From Fibrobacter sp. UBA7003 (GTDB lineage Bacteria; Fibrobacterota; Fibrobacteria; Fibrobacterales; Fibrobacteraceae): a DNA stretch of 64,000 bases. Below are positions 43,150-50,532 of the stretch, piece by piece (within the stretch, counting starts at the first letter, position 1; every line of letters begins with the position of its first letter). The position numbers and the translations under genes are program-made. The notes beneath the pieces are model-generated. The model did no database searches and was not told the DNA's origin. It was given only the letters and a program-made list of their open reading frames with translations. Location: positions 1 through 64,000 of the forward strand of contig DJXN01000013.1 in the NCBI GenBank assembly GCA_002449765.1, read 5' to 3'.

Positions 43150-44492
43150 AGAAGGTCATCACATACGGCACATTCGATTTGCTGCACCAGGGGCATATCA
43201 ACCTGTTGCGTAGGGCGAAGGAACTCGGTGACTACCTGATTGTCGGGGTTACCAACGACAATTTCGACCGCGAACGCGGAAAGCTGAATGTCCGCAACAA
43301 CGTGCTCGAACGCGTCGAAGCCGTGCGTGCTACGGGCTTTGCCGACCTGGTGATTATCGAGGACTATGTCGGGCAGAAAATTGACGATATCCAGAAATAC
43401 GATGTCGATATCTTCGCGATAGGTTCCGATTGGGAAGGCAAGTTCGATTACCTCAATGAATTCTGCGATGTCGTGTACCTGCCCCGCACGGAAGGCATTT
43501 CCTCGACGCAGCTGCGCGACCAGGACCAGGAAACGGTGCCTGTCGGCATTGTTGGCTGCGGCCGTGTTGCCCAGCGCTTCCCGCAGGAAGCCGACGTGGT
43601 GAATGGCGTGCGCGTCGTTGCCGCATACGATGCCGATATCGAAGTCGCGAGGGAATTCTGCAAGAACCACTTGGCCGATGGCGCTTGCTGCAAGTCTTAC
43701 GACGAATTGCTTTCCAGGGTTTCCGCCGTATATATCGCGACTCCGCACCTTTCGCACTATGAATGCATCAAGAAGGCGCTGGAAGCGGGGAAACACGTAC
43801 TCTGCGAGACCCCGATGGTCCTGAAGAAGGACGAGGCGAAGGAACTCTACAAGTACGCCGAGGAACATAGCCTCGTGCTGATGGAAGCGAACAAGACGGC
43901 GCACTGCCCGGCGTTCAACCACCTGATGGTAATGATCAAATCCGGGCTGATTGGCGACGTGGTGGATATCGAGGCCTCGCTTTCGCAGTTGCTCGACAAG
44001 AGCGGTCGCGAATTTGACAGCAAGCAGGCGGGCGGTTCCCTGTACGAGGAAGGCAGCTACCCGCTGCTCCCCATTTTCAAGCTGATGGGAATCGATTACG
44101 AGGAACTGCGCCTGTTTTCCCGCATCGAGAACGGGATTGACGTCTATACGCACGGAATTTTTAGGTACCCGAAGGCGGTGTGCTCCTTCAAGGTCGGGCT
44201 TGGCGTCAAAACCGAAGGCAACCTGGTGATTTCGGGAACGAAGGGCTACGCCTATGTGCCGGCTCCCTGGTGGAAGACGGACTATTTCGAGCTCCGCTAC
44301 GAAGACCAGAACGATAACAAGAAGTTCTTCTACAAGTGGGATGGCTTCGGGCTCCGCTACGAAATTCAGGAATTTGTCAGCTGTATCGTGAACAGGCGTT
44401 TCTCTTCGGCTCGCCTGCGTCGCAGGGAAAGTATCGCCATGGCGGAAGTCATGGAGCAGTTTTCCGACAGGAAAAACTTTACGGAGATTTGA
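43146..44492 (+). CDS. Cytidylyltransferase-like / Gfo-Idh-MocA oxidoreductase fusion
   Basis: 448 residues, two domains. Residues 1-128 are a TagD/GCT-like nucleotidyltransferase: TYGTFDLLHQGH carries the HxGH motif (His14, His17) and RTEGISSTQLRD is the second CTP-binding motif. Residues 131-448 are a Gfo/Idh/MocA dehydrogenase-like domain: PVGIVGCGRVAQRF binds NAD(P), and MEANKTAHCPAF follows. The catalytic EKP motif reads ETP (221-223), so the usual Lys is missing, which argues against ordinary dehydrogenation. Such a fusion would make a CDP-activated alcohol and modify it. Coupled by ATGA to the LicD gene and 3 bp from the aminotransferase. Confidence 0.88.
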   Translation: MKKVITYGTFDLLHQGHINLLRRAKELGDYLIVGVTNDNFDRERGKLNVRNNVLERVEAVRATGFADLVIIEDYVGQKIDDIQKYDVDIFAIGSDWEGKFDYLNEFCDVVYLPRTEGISSTQLRDQDQETVPVGIVGCGRVAQRFPQEADVVNGVRVVAAYDADIEVAREFCKNHLADGACCKSYDELLSRVSAVYIATPHLSHYECIKKALEAGKHVLCETPMVLKKDEAKELYKYAEEHSLVLMEANKTAHCPAFNHLMVMIKSGLIGDVVDIEASLSQLLDKSGREFDSKQAGGSLYEEGSYPLLPIFKLMGIDYEELRLFSRIENGIDVYTHGIFRYPKAVCSFKVGLGVKTEGNLVISGTKGYAYVPAPWWKTDYFELRYEDQNDNKKFFYKWDGFGLRYEIQEFVSCIVNRRFSSARLRRRESIAMAEVMEQFSDRKNFTEI

Positions 44493-44495
44493 CGG

Positions 44496-45569
44496 ATGCT
44501 CAATTTTACAGTAGGTCCGGTGCAGTCGAGCGAAACCGTAAGGGAGATTGGCTCCCATCAGGTTCCCTATTTCAGGACGGCCGAGTTTTCCGATGTCATG
44601 TTCGAGAACGAAGCCTTGGTCAAAAAATTCGCGAAGGCTCCGGAAGGCTCCAGGGTCGTATTCATCACGGGTTCGGGTTCGGCCTCGATGGAAGCGTCCA
44701 TCATGAATACGCTTGCCTCTGCGGACAAGGTGCTCGTTGTTAATGGCGGAAGCTTCGGCCACCGCTTTGTGGAACTACTCCAGCTGCACCAGGTGCCGTT
44801 CGAGGAGATTGCGCTGGAGGCCGGGACTCCGCTTGCCGCGAATCATCTGGCACCGTTCGAGAACAAGGGCTTCACGGCGTTCGTCGTCAACATGCACGAG
44901 ACGTCGACGGGCATCCTGTACGACATGGACATGATAAGTGCGTTCTGCAAGAGGAACGGTTTGTTTCTGATTGTGGACTGCATCAGCTCTTTCTTGACCG
45001 ATCCGTTCGATATGGGGGCATTGGGCGCCGATATCATGATTACGGGTTCGCAGAAGGCACTTGCCTGCCCGCCGGGAATCTCCGTCATGGTGCTTTCGCC
45101 GCGGGCGCTTGAACGCGTGTCGAAGACAAAGTGCGTCTGCCAGTATCTCGACTTGCAGATTGCGCTCAGGAACGCGGAACGCGGTCAGACCCCGTGGACG
45201 CCCGCTGTCGGGACACTGTTGCAGATAAACGCGCGACTTAAGGAAATCGATGCCGCAGGCGGTGTCGAAACTGAAATTGCCCGTACGGCGCATCTTGCTC
45301 GGTACTTCAGGGACCGAATCAAGGCGTTCCCGTTCAAGGAATTTTCTTGTTCCCCCTCCAACGCGGTGACGGCGCTCTGTCCGACGACGGTTTCGGCGAA
45401 CGACCTGTTCCTGAAACTGAAGGACGAGTATGGAATCTGGATTTGCCCCAACGGCGGCGACCTGAAGGAAAAGGTTTTCCGCGTCGGCCATATCGGGTGC
45501 CTGACGGAGAAGGATTACGATTGCCTGCTCGCCGCCTTTGCCGACCTACAGAAGAAGGGATTCATCTGA
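44496..45569 (+). CDS. Class V aminotransferase (PhnW/AGXT-like)
   Basis: 357 residues, PLP-dependent fold type I. FTVGPVQSS matches the family opening, VFITGSGSASMEAS is the PLP phosphate loop, NMHETSTG is the substrate-side motif, Asp161 pairs with the pyridine nitrogen and Lys187 in TGSQKALACPPG carries the PLP. This is closest in style to 2-aminoethylphosphonate-pyruvate and serine/alanine-glyoxylate aminotransferases. With no phosphonate gene nearby, an amino group added to a small keto or aldehyde compound is plausible: the product could be an amino-alcohol for CDP activation. Overlaps the Stealth gene start by one base (TGATG). Confidence 0.9.
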   Translation: MLNFTVGPVQSSETVREIGSHQVPYFRTAEFSDVMFENEALVKKFAKAPEGSRVVFITGSGSASMEASIMNTLASADKVLVVNGGSFGHRFVELLQLHQVPFEEIALEAGTPLAANHLAPFENKGFTAFVVNMHETSTGILYDMDMISAFCKRNGLFLIVDCISSFLTDPFDMGALGADIMITGSQKALACPPGISVMVLSPRALERVSKTKCVCQYLDLQIALRNAERGQTPWTPAVGTLLQINARLKEIDAAGGVETEIARTAHLARYFRDRIKAFPFKEFSCSPSNAVTALCPTTVSANDLFLKLKDEYGIWICPNGGDLKEKVFRVGHIGCLTEKDYDCLLAAFADLQKKGFI

Positions 45570-46561
45570 TGGATTTTGTCCTGATTTGGGTTGACGGCGG
45601 TGACGAGGAGTGGCTGAAGGAAAAGGCCAAGTATTCCGGCACGCCTGTCGACAATGCCGCGGCGCGCTTTAGGGACTGGGGCCTGCTCAAGTACTGGTTC
45701 CGGGGCGTGGAACAGTTTGCCCCTTGGGTGGACAAGGTCCATTTCGTGACGTGCGGACACACGCCCGCGTGGCTAAACCTGGATCACCCCAAGATCAACT
45801 TTGTCAGGCATTCGGAGTATATTCCGGCGAAATACCTGCCGACATTCAATTCGCACACGATTGAGCTCAACCTGCACAGGATAAAGGATCTTTCGGAAGA
45901 GTTCGTCTATTTCAACGACGACATGTTCCTTGTCGCTCCGGCGAAGCCGACGGATTTTTTCAGAAACGGCCTGCCTTGCGATGAAGCCTCCATGCAGTTC
46001 CTGCTGCCCAAGCGTTACAATATTTCCAAGTCCATCGACGGTCACAACATGGGTGTGCTGAACAGGAATTTTTCGAAGAAGAAGTCCGTTCGCAAGCATC
46101 CGTTCAAGTTCTTTCATCCCGCTTACGGCCTGAAGAACAATCTCTATACCCTCTACACGATGGCGTCGCCCGTTTTCCCGGGTTTCAAGCGGACGCATAC
46201 GGCGCAGTCGTTTTTGAAGAGCACATTCGTGGATCTCTGGGAAAAGGAACCCGAGGTTCTCGATGCGACATGTGCCTGCAAGTTCAGGTCGTTCTTCAAC
46301 GTGAACCAGTACCTGTTCAGGTACTGGCAGATCGCCCAGGGACGTTTTGCACCTGTGAACATGCATTCGGTGCGGCAGCGCTTCGACCTGGATGTCGACG
46401 ATGCGGGCGATATCGCGAAGGCGATTTGCAAAAGGAAGTACAAGGCGATTTGCATTAACGAGGACGAGAACGAGAACCTGGACGTGTTCGAGAACATCCA
46501 GAAAAAACTTGTCGCCGCGTTCGAGCAGATCTTGCCCCAGAAGTCAACATTCGAGAAGTAA
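45569..46561 (+). CDS. Stealth-family sugar-phosphotransferase
   Basis: 330 residues. The four Stealth conserved regions are visible: CR1 MDFVLIWVDGGDEEW, CR2 RFRDWGLLKYWFRGVEQFAP, CR3 SHTIELNLHRIKDLSEEF with VYFNDDMFL, and a CR4-like segment around FFNVNQYLFRYW. Members make phosphodiester bonds between sugars, for example bacterial capsule polymerases and the N-acetylglucosamine-1-phosphotransferase of animals. It is cytoplasmic with no membrane segments. It is probably the enzyme that adds a sugar phosphate in this locus. The start overlaps the aminotransferase stop, and the second LicD gene starts 2 bp after it. Confidence 0.9.
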   Translation: MDFVLIWVDGGDEEWLKEKAKYSGTPVDNAAARFRDWGLLKYWFRGVEQFAPWVDKVHFVTCGHTPAWLNLDHPKINFVRHSEYIPAKYLPTFNSHTIELNLHRIKDLSEEFVYFNDDMFLVAPAKPTDFFRNGLPCDEASMQFLLPKRYNISKSIDGHNMGVLNRNFSKKKSVRKHPFKFFHPAYGLKNNLYTLYTMASPVFPGFKRTHTAQSFLKSTFVDLWEKEPEVLDATCACKFRSFFNVNQYLFRYWQIAQGRFAPVNMHSVRQRFDLDVDDAGDIAKAICKRKYKAICINEDENENLDVFENIQKKLVAAFEQILPQKSTFEK

Positions 46562-46563
46562 CT

Positions 46564-47346
46564 ATGCGCGAATTATCGGGTGAGGAAATTAGGCAGAAGC
46601 AGATAGAAATTCTGGATGCTTTTGTCGATACCTGCGAAAAGAACGGCCTGCAGTATTACCTCTGCGGAGGCACGCTGCTCGGCGCCATCCGCCACAAGGG
46701 CTTTATCCCGTGGGACGACGACATCGACGTGTTCATGCCCCGCCCGGACTTCGAGAAAATCCAGAACCTGACGATGGATGCTCCGTTTGAAATCCATTTC
46801 TACAAGAACGGGAAGTCGCACAAGCCGTTCTTGAAGGTCGTGAACGCGAACACGGAGGCGTGCGAGAAGAACAACCGTTCCCGCACGGCGCTCTGGATAG
46901 ATGTATTTGCGATTGACAGCCTGTTCGAGAATAACTTCCTCAACAAGTTGCATTACAAGGTGACACTCTTTTTGCGCAAGGGCGTGTATTTCGGTTTCCG
47001 CCCGCGCACTGGGTTGTTCGGAAAGATTGCGCTCCCGATTCTCAAGGTGCTGCACATCTCTCCCGAGCGCGTGAACGATTTCGCGTCGGCATGCATCGAC
47101 CGCATCAGCAAGATACGGCGCTACGAGAAGGGACGCTATCTCGGCGGCATCAACTGGGGCTACGGCCCGCACGAGCGTATGGAACGCGCCGACCTGGAAT
47201 CTGCCGTGAAGGTGGAGTTCGAGGGCAAGATGTATAACGCGCCCGTCGCCTACGACAAGTATTTGCATAATTTGTATGGCGACTACATGAAGTTGCCTCC
47301 CGAAGAGAAACGCCGTACGCACGGGTTGCTCGTGTGGGAAAAGTAG
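46564..47346 (+). CDS. LicD-family phosphotransferase, copy 2
   Basis: 260 residues. The signature is CGGTLLGAIRHKGFIPWDDDIDVFMP near residue 35, followed by RTALWIDVFAIDSL. It resembles copy 1 (42325-43149) in fold and motif but differs throughout, so it is not a recent duplicate; the two probably act on different acceptors or donors. It is the last gene of the plus-strand run from 39343, and the gaps between 41220 and 47346 are at most 34 bp, consistent with one operon. It converges with the Wzy-like gene with only 1 bp between stops. Confidence 0.9.
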   Translation: MRELSGEEIRQKQIEILDAFVDTCEKNGLQYYLCGGTLLGAIRHKGFIPWDDDIDVFMPRPDFEKIQNLTMDAPFEIHFYKNGKSHKPFLKVVNANTEACEKNNRSRTALWIDVFAIDSLFENNFLNKLHYKVTLFLRKGVYFGFRPRTGLFGKIALPILKVLHISPERVNDFASACIDRISKIRRYEKGRYLGGINWGYGPHERMERADLESAVKVEFEGKMYNAPVAYDKYLHNLYGDYMKLPPEEKRRTHGLLVWEK

Positions 47347-47347
47347 T

Positions 47348-48652
47348 CTAGTTTTCGTCGGAGGCGCTTTCGCCTTCTGCCATGTTTTCCAGTTCCGGCA
47401 CAGTTTTGCCGTCGTCACCTTGCGCCGGGGCTTTCGGTTCGTCCGGGTCCTCTTTCTGGGTCAAGTAGAGAATTCCCATGAAGAACGAGCTGATGATGGA
47501 GAAGTTCGATACCATCGAATCGCTGATGAAGAAACTCACGATGTTGAAGATGAGCCAGCAGCTGACGACCATTCGGAGCTTCTTGTTGCCGGTAAACTTC
47601 TGCGAGATGGCAAAGAACAGGAGTATCATGAAAAGCAGGTAGCAGATTGTGCCTGCAAAACCTGTCTGGCCTATAATCGAAGAAAAGCCGGAGTCGCCAT
47701 AGACGGAATCGCGCTCGTCGGCCCAGAGAAAATAATAGTAGTAGTCGCTGAAGACGGGCGAGTTATAGCGGTAGGCGTTCCAGGTTCCGATGGTGCACCA
47801 TCCGGCTCCCAGGGGGTTGTATTTGAGCGCGAGCATTGTTGCCACCACGTAGAACGTGGCCCGGATGGAGTCGTCGTCGGTGTAGTAGAGAATCTTCTGG
47901 TAGGAAATCGCGCCGGCAATGATTCCGATGAGGAATAGCAACGGGATGAACAGCTTTATGTTGAAGGTGTTGCTCCGGTAAACGATTGCAAAGGCGATGA
48001 ATAGCAGCAGGAACATGTAGCCGCGGTCTCTGGCCGAAAGCAGGCAGAGCGCGCAGAGGATGAACGTGTAGAGATTGCGTTCCTTGTAGAGAAGCAGAAA
48101 CGAGAAGGCGACGACAGTGATGAGGTAGGTGCCGTGGTAGTAAATGAACTCGTAGGGCGGGAAAAGTCGGTGCGCTGCGTCGTGCGAGGTCATCCCTAGC
48201 CCGAAAGCCTGTTCGAGGAACCAGAATAGCAGAGTTGCGACGGTCAGCCCCTTGACGAAGAATATCGTCGGCTCGAGCCATTCCTTCAGCCGCTCCTTCG
48301 GCGTGTCCTGGAAATAGCAGATGGTACCGTAGAACCCCAGAATGAACGAACTGTAGTTCACGACGTCCATGATTTGCGGGTAGAGTTTCATGTGCTCGTC
48401 GGAGAAAACGGAACTCAGGGATCCGCAGGCGATAAATAGCCCGAAGGCCACGAACATGAGTTTTTCTGTCAGAGAGAAGTTGATAAGTCGCTTGCCGTGG
48501 ATGGCGCGCAGGAAAATGCCGAAGAGAATGACGATGAGAATGATTTTAGGCGGGATATTGACCACTTCGCCTCCAAAGCCCAAGGCGTCCTGGAGGTAGC
48601 GGACCTTGCCGAAGACAAGGACAAGCATCAGACCTAGAAATACAAATCTCAT
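47348..48652 (-). CDS. O-antigen/capsule polymerase-like membrane protein (Wzy-like)
   Basis: 434 residues with about 10-12 hydrophobic helices and a large periplasmic loop in the second half (about 230-320, YYTDDDSIRATF and NAYRYNSPVFSDYYYYFLWADERD). The order and the loop follow Wzy/WaaL-type proteins, which polymerise or ligate lipid-linked repeat units in the periplasm. The extreme C terminus is an acidic, Asp/Glu-rich tail. Sequence identity within this class is low, so the assignment rests on topology and context. The ATG at 48652 is used; the 50 bp upstream is divergent with the EEP gene. Confidence 0.72.
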   Translation of the reverse strand: MRFVFLGLMLVLVFGKVRYLQDALGFGGEVVNIPPKIILIVILFGIFLRAIHGKRLINFSLTEKLMFVAFGLFIACGSLSSVFSDEHMKLYPQIMDVVNYSSFILGFYGTICYFQDTPKERLKEWLEPTIFFVKGLTVATLLFWFLEQAFGLGMTSHDAAHRLFPPYEFIYYHGTYLITVVAFSFLLLYKERNLYTFILCALCLLSARDRGYMFLLLFIAFAIVYRSNTFNIKLFIPLLFLIGIIAGAISYQKILYYTDDDSIRATFYVVATMLALKYNPLGAGWCTIGTWNAYRYNSPVFSDYYYYFLWADERDSVYGDSGFSSIIGQTGFAGTICYLLFMILLFFAISQKFTGNKKLRMVVSCWLIFNIVSFFISDSMVSNFSIISSFFMGILYLTQKEDPDEPKAPAQGDDGKTVPELENMAEGESASDEN

Positions 48653-48702
48653 TTCTGTCTAAAAGATAAAAAAAAGAGGTCTGAAAAAACTAATATTGCC
48701 AT

Positions 48703-49542
48703 ATGAAGTCGTTGAAAGCGCTTGCCTTGCTAGCTGTTCTGTTTTTGGTGACGGTATCCCGTGCGGAACCGTTCCATGTCGCGACATGGAACATCCGCTG
48801 CGTCGATGTCAAGGATTCGCTTCGGGGTGATGCCTGGAGCAAGCGTGCCCCCGAAATCGCGAAGGTCGTGCGGTTCAGGAATTTCGACGTGGTGGGCATG
48901 CAGGAGGTGGATTCCACGCAGAGGGCCATGCTCGAGGAACTGCTGCCGGAATATGAATGGGTGCTCGACCGCCGTACGGAAGGCAACCCTATCGCGTTTC
49001 GCAAGGACCGCCTTGAGCTTCTCGACAACGGGGTGTTCTGGTATTCGCGTTCGATGGTTCCCGGCGTGAAGGATTGGGACTCGAAACACCCGCGCTATTG
49101 CAATTGGGTCCGCCTGGTCGATAAGGAAACCCGCAAGGAACTATTCGTGTTCAATACGCACTGGGACAACAAGGGCGATACGGCGAGGATGGAGAGTGCC
49201 CGCATGGCAAGAAACCTTGTCCCGCGCATTGCGGGCGACGCGCCGACAATCTTCATGGGGGATTTGAACATCAAGCCGGGAAGGAAACCTATCCAGATTC
49301 TGAAGGAGGATTCGCTTTTCCGCGAAGCGCTGGAAATCTCCCCGGTCGTCTCCATTCCCGAGGGCTCCTTCACGAAGTTCCGTACGGATAGGCACAGCGA
49401 GGAAACGCTCGACCACATGTTCTGTCGTGGCGGGGTCGATATCCTGCGTTACGGAATCCTGCGCGAGACGTATTTCGACGGCGAGAATTACCGGTTCCCG
49501 TCGGACCATCATCCGGTCATGATTGAAATAGAAGTGCGCTAA
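48703..49542 (+). CDS. Secreted endonuclease/exonuclease/phosphatase-family protein
   Basis: 279 residues with a signal peptide (cleaved near SRAEP). EEP-fold motifs are in order: ATWNIR, GMQEV (metal Glu), FNTHWDNKG, MGDLNIKP (Asp/Asn pair) and SDHHPV (catalytic Asp-His). The fold cleaves phosphodiesters in DNA, sphingomyelin or inositol phosphates; a secreted version in a polysaccharide locus could be a nuclease or a phosphodiesterase acting on the polymer. It sits alone on the plus strand between the oppositely oriented Wzy-like and GT2 genes, so it has its own promoter in the 50 bp upstream. Confidence 0.88.
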   Translation: MKSLKALALLAVLFLVTVSRAEPFHVATWNIRCVDVKDSLRGDAWSKRAPEIAKVVRFRNFDVVGMQEVDSTQRAMLEELLPEYEWVLDRRTEGNPIAFRKDRLELLDNGVFWYSRSMVPGVKDWDSKHPRYCNWVRLVDKETRKELFVFNTHWDNKGDTARMESARMARNLVPRIAGDAPTIFMGDLNIKPGRKPIQILKEDSLFREALEISPVVSIPEGSFTKFRTDRHSEETLDHMFCRGGVDILRYGILRETYFDGENYRFPSDHHPVMIEIEVR

Positions 49543-49571
49543 GAATGGAATCGGGTTGGTGTAGGGCCCGG

Positions 49572-50474
49572 TTACCACTCGATATAGAACTTGGTATGCG
49601 TCGTGTAGATGGAACCGTAGTGGAAGAACCTGAAAAGGAGATTCTTCAGCTTCCCGAATTTTGACTTGCGGTTTTTGTAGTAGACGCTCAGGTGCTCCAG
49701 TTGCTGCAACTGCGAACGGTTGAGTTTGCCCTGTAGCCTTGTCTTGACGGATTCGGCGATGCAGAGCCTGTCCGGACGGACGGGGTTGCGCTTGAAGTGG
49801 ATGAACCCGAGATAGGTCGGCCAGTGCGTGCGGCGCGAGGCGTTCATGTCGTGGCGGCGGTGCTGCGTAATGACCTGCGGCGTGAAGGCGAAACCCTTGC
49901 TGTAGCAGGCGATGACGGTGAGCCACGTATCGTGATAGTCGATACCTTCGGGGAGCGGGAGCGCGACATCCAGCAGCGATTTCCGGATGAGCATCGATGC
50001 TCCTTGGAAGCATCCGTTGCTGTAGAAGATGCGGAGCGGAATCTCGCGGTAGTCCTTTGGGCAATGGTAGAGAAAATCTACTTCGCTGAGCTTTGCCCCG
50101 AGAAGCTTGCCTTCGCCGTCGATGAGTTCCGCATCTCCGCAGGCGATGTCGCGGTCGCCGATTGTTTCCGCGAGAGTTTTTAGGTGGTCTTCTTTCCAGA
50201 TGTCGTCCTGGTCGGAGAGCGCGACGAATTCGCCTTCGCAGAGGCGCATGGCCTTCTCGAAGTTCGCCTTGAACCCGAGATTCTTCTCGTTCCTGAAACA
50301 TCGAATGGACGGAAATTTGGACTGGTATTCCTGAAGGATGTCCCACGTGCCGTCGGTGGAACAGTCGTCGCATACTACGATTTCAAAATCCTGAACGTTC
50401 TGGTTCAGGATGGAGTCGAGCTGCTGTCGAATGTAGCGCTCGCCGTTGTATGTTGCCATCGCGACGGATATCAT
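49572..50474 (-). CDS. GT2-family glycosyltransferase
   Basis: 300 residues. GT-A fold: ISVAMATYNGERYIRQQLDSIL at the N terminus, CDDCSTDGT (nucleotide-binding Asp), ALSDQDDIWKEDHL (the DxD-type motif) and a C-terminal helix-rich part with HDTWL. It has no membrane segments. This subgroup typically adds rhamnose or a related sugar in O-antigen-type loci, but the donor is not defined. Its start is divergent from the LtaS-like gene by about 60 bp. Single gene on the minus strand. Confidence 0.93.
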   Translation of the reverse strand: MISVAMATYNGERYIRQQLDSILNQNVQDFEIVVCDDCSTDGTWDILQEYQSKFPSIRCFRNEKNLGFKANFEKAMRLCEGEFVALSDQDDIWKEDHLKTLAETIGDRDIACGDAELIDGEGKLLGAKLSEVDFLYHCPKDYREIPLRIFYSNGCFQGASMLIRKSLLDVALPLPEGIDYHDTWLTVIACYSKGFAFTPQVITQHRRHDMNASRRTHWPTYLGFIHFKRNPVRPDRLCIAESVKTRLQGKLNRSQLQQLEHLSVYYKNRKSKFGKLKNLLFRFFHYGSIYTTHTKFYIEW

Positions 50475-50532
50475 GCGGAATTCCTGTTTGTAGGTACAAT
50501 GTATAAATTATTGTGCAGCCGCAGTTCCCGCT

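Noticed and set aside
42325..45569. Aminoethylphosphonate biosynthesis cassette
   Set aside because: The aminotransferase resembles PhnW, but no phosphoenolpyruvate mutase or phosphonopyruvate decarboxylase lies in the window, and the CTP-transferase is TagD-like.
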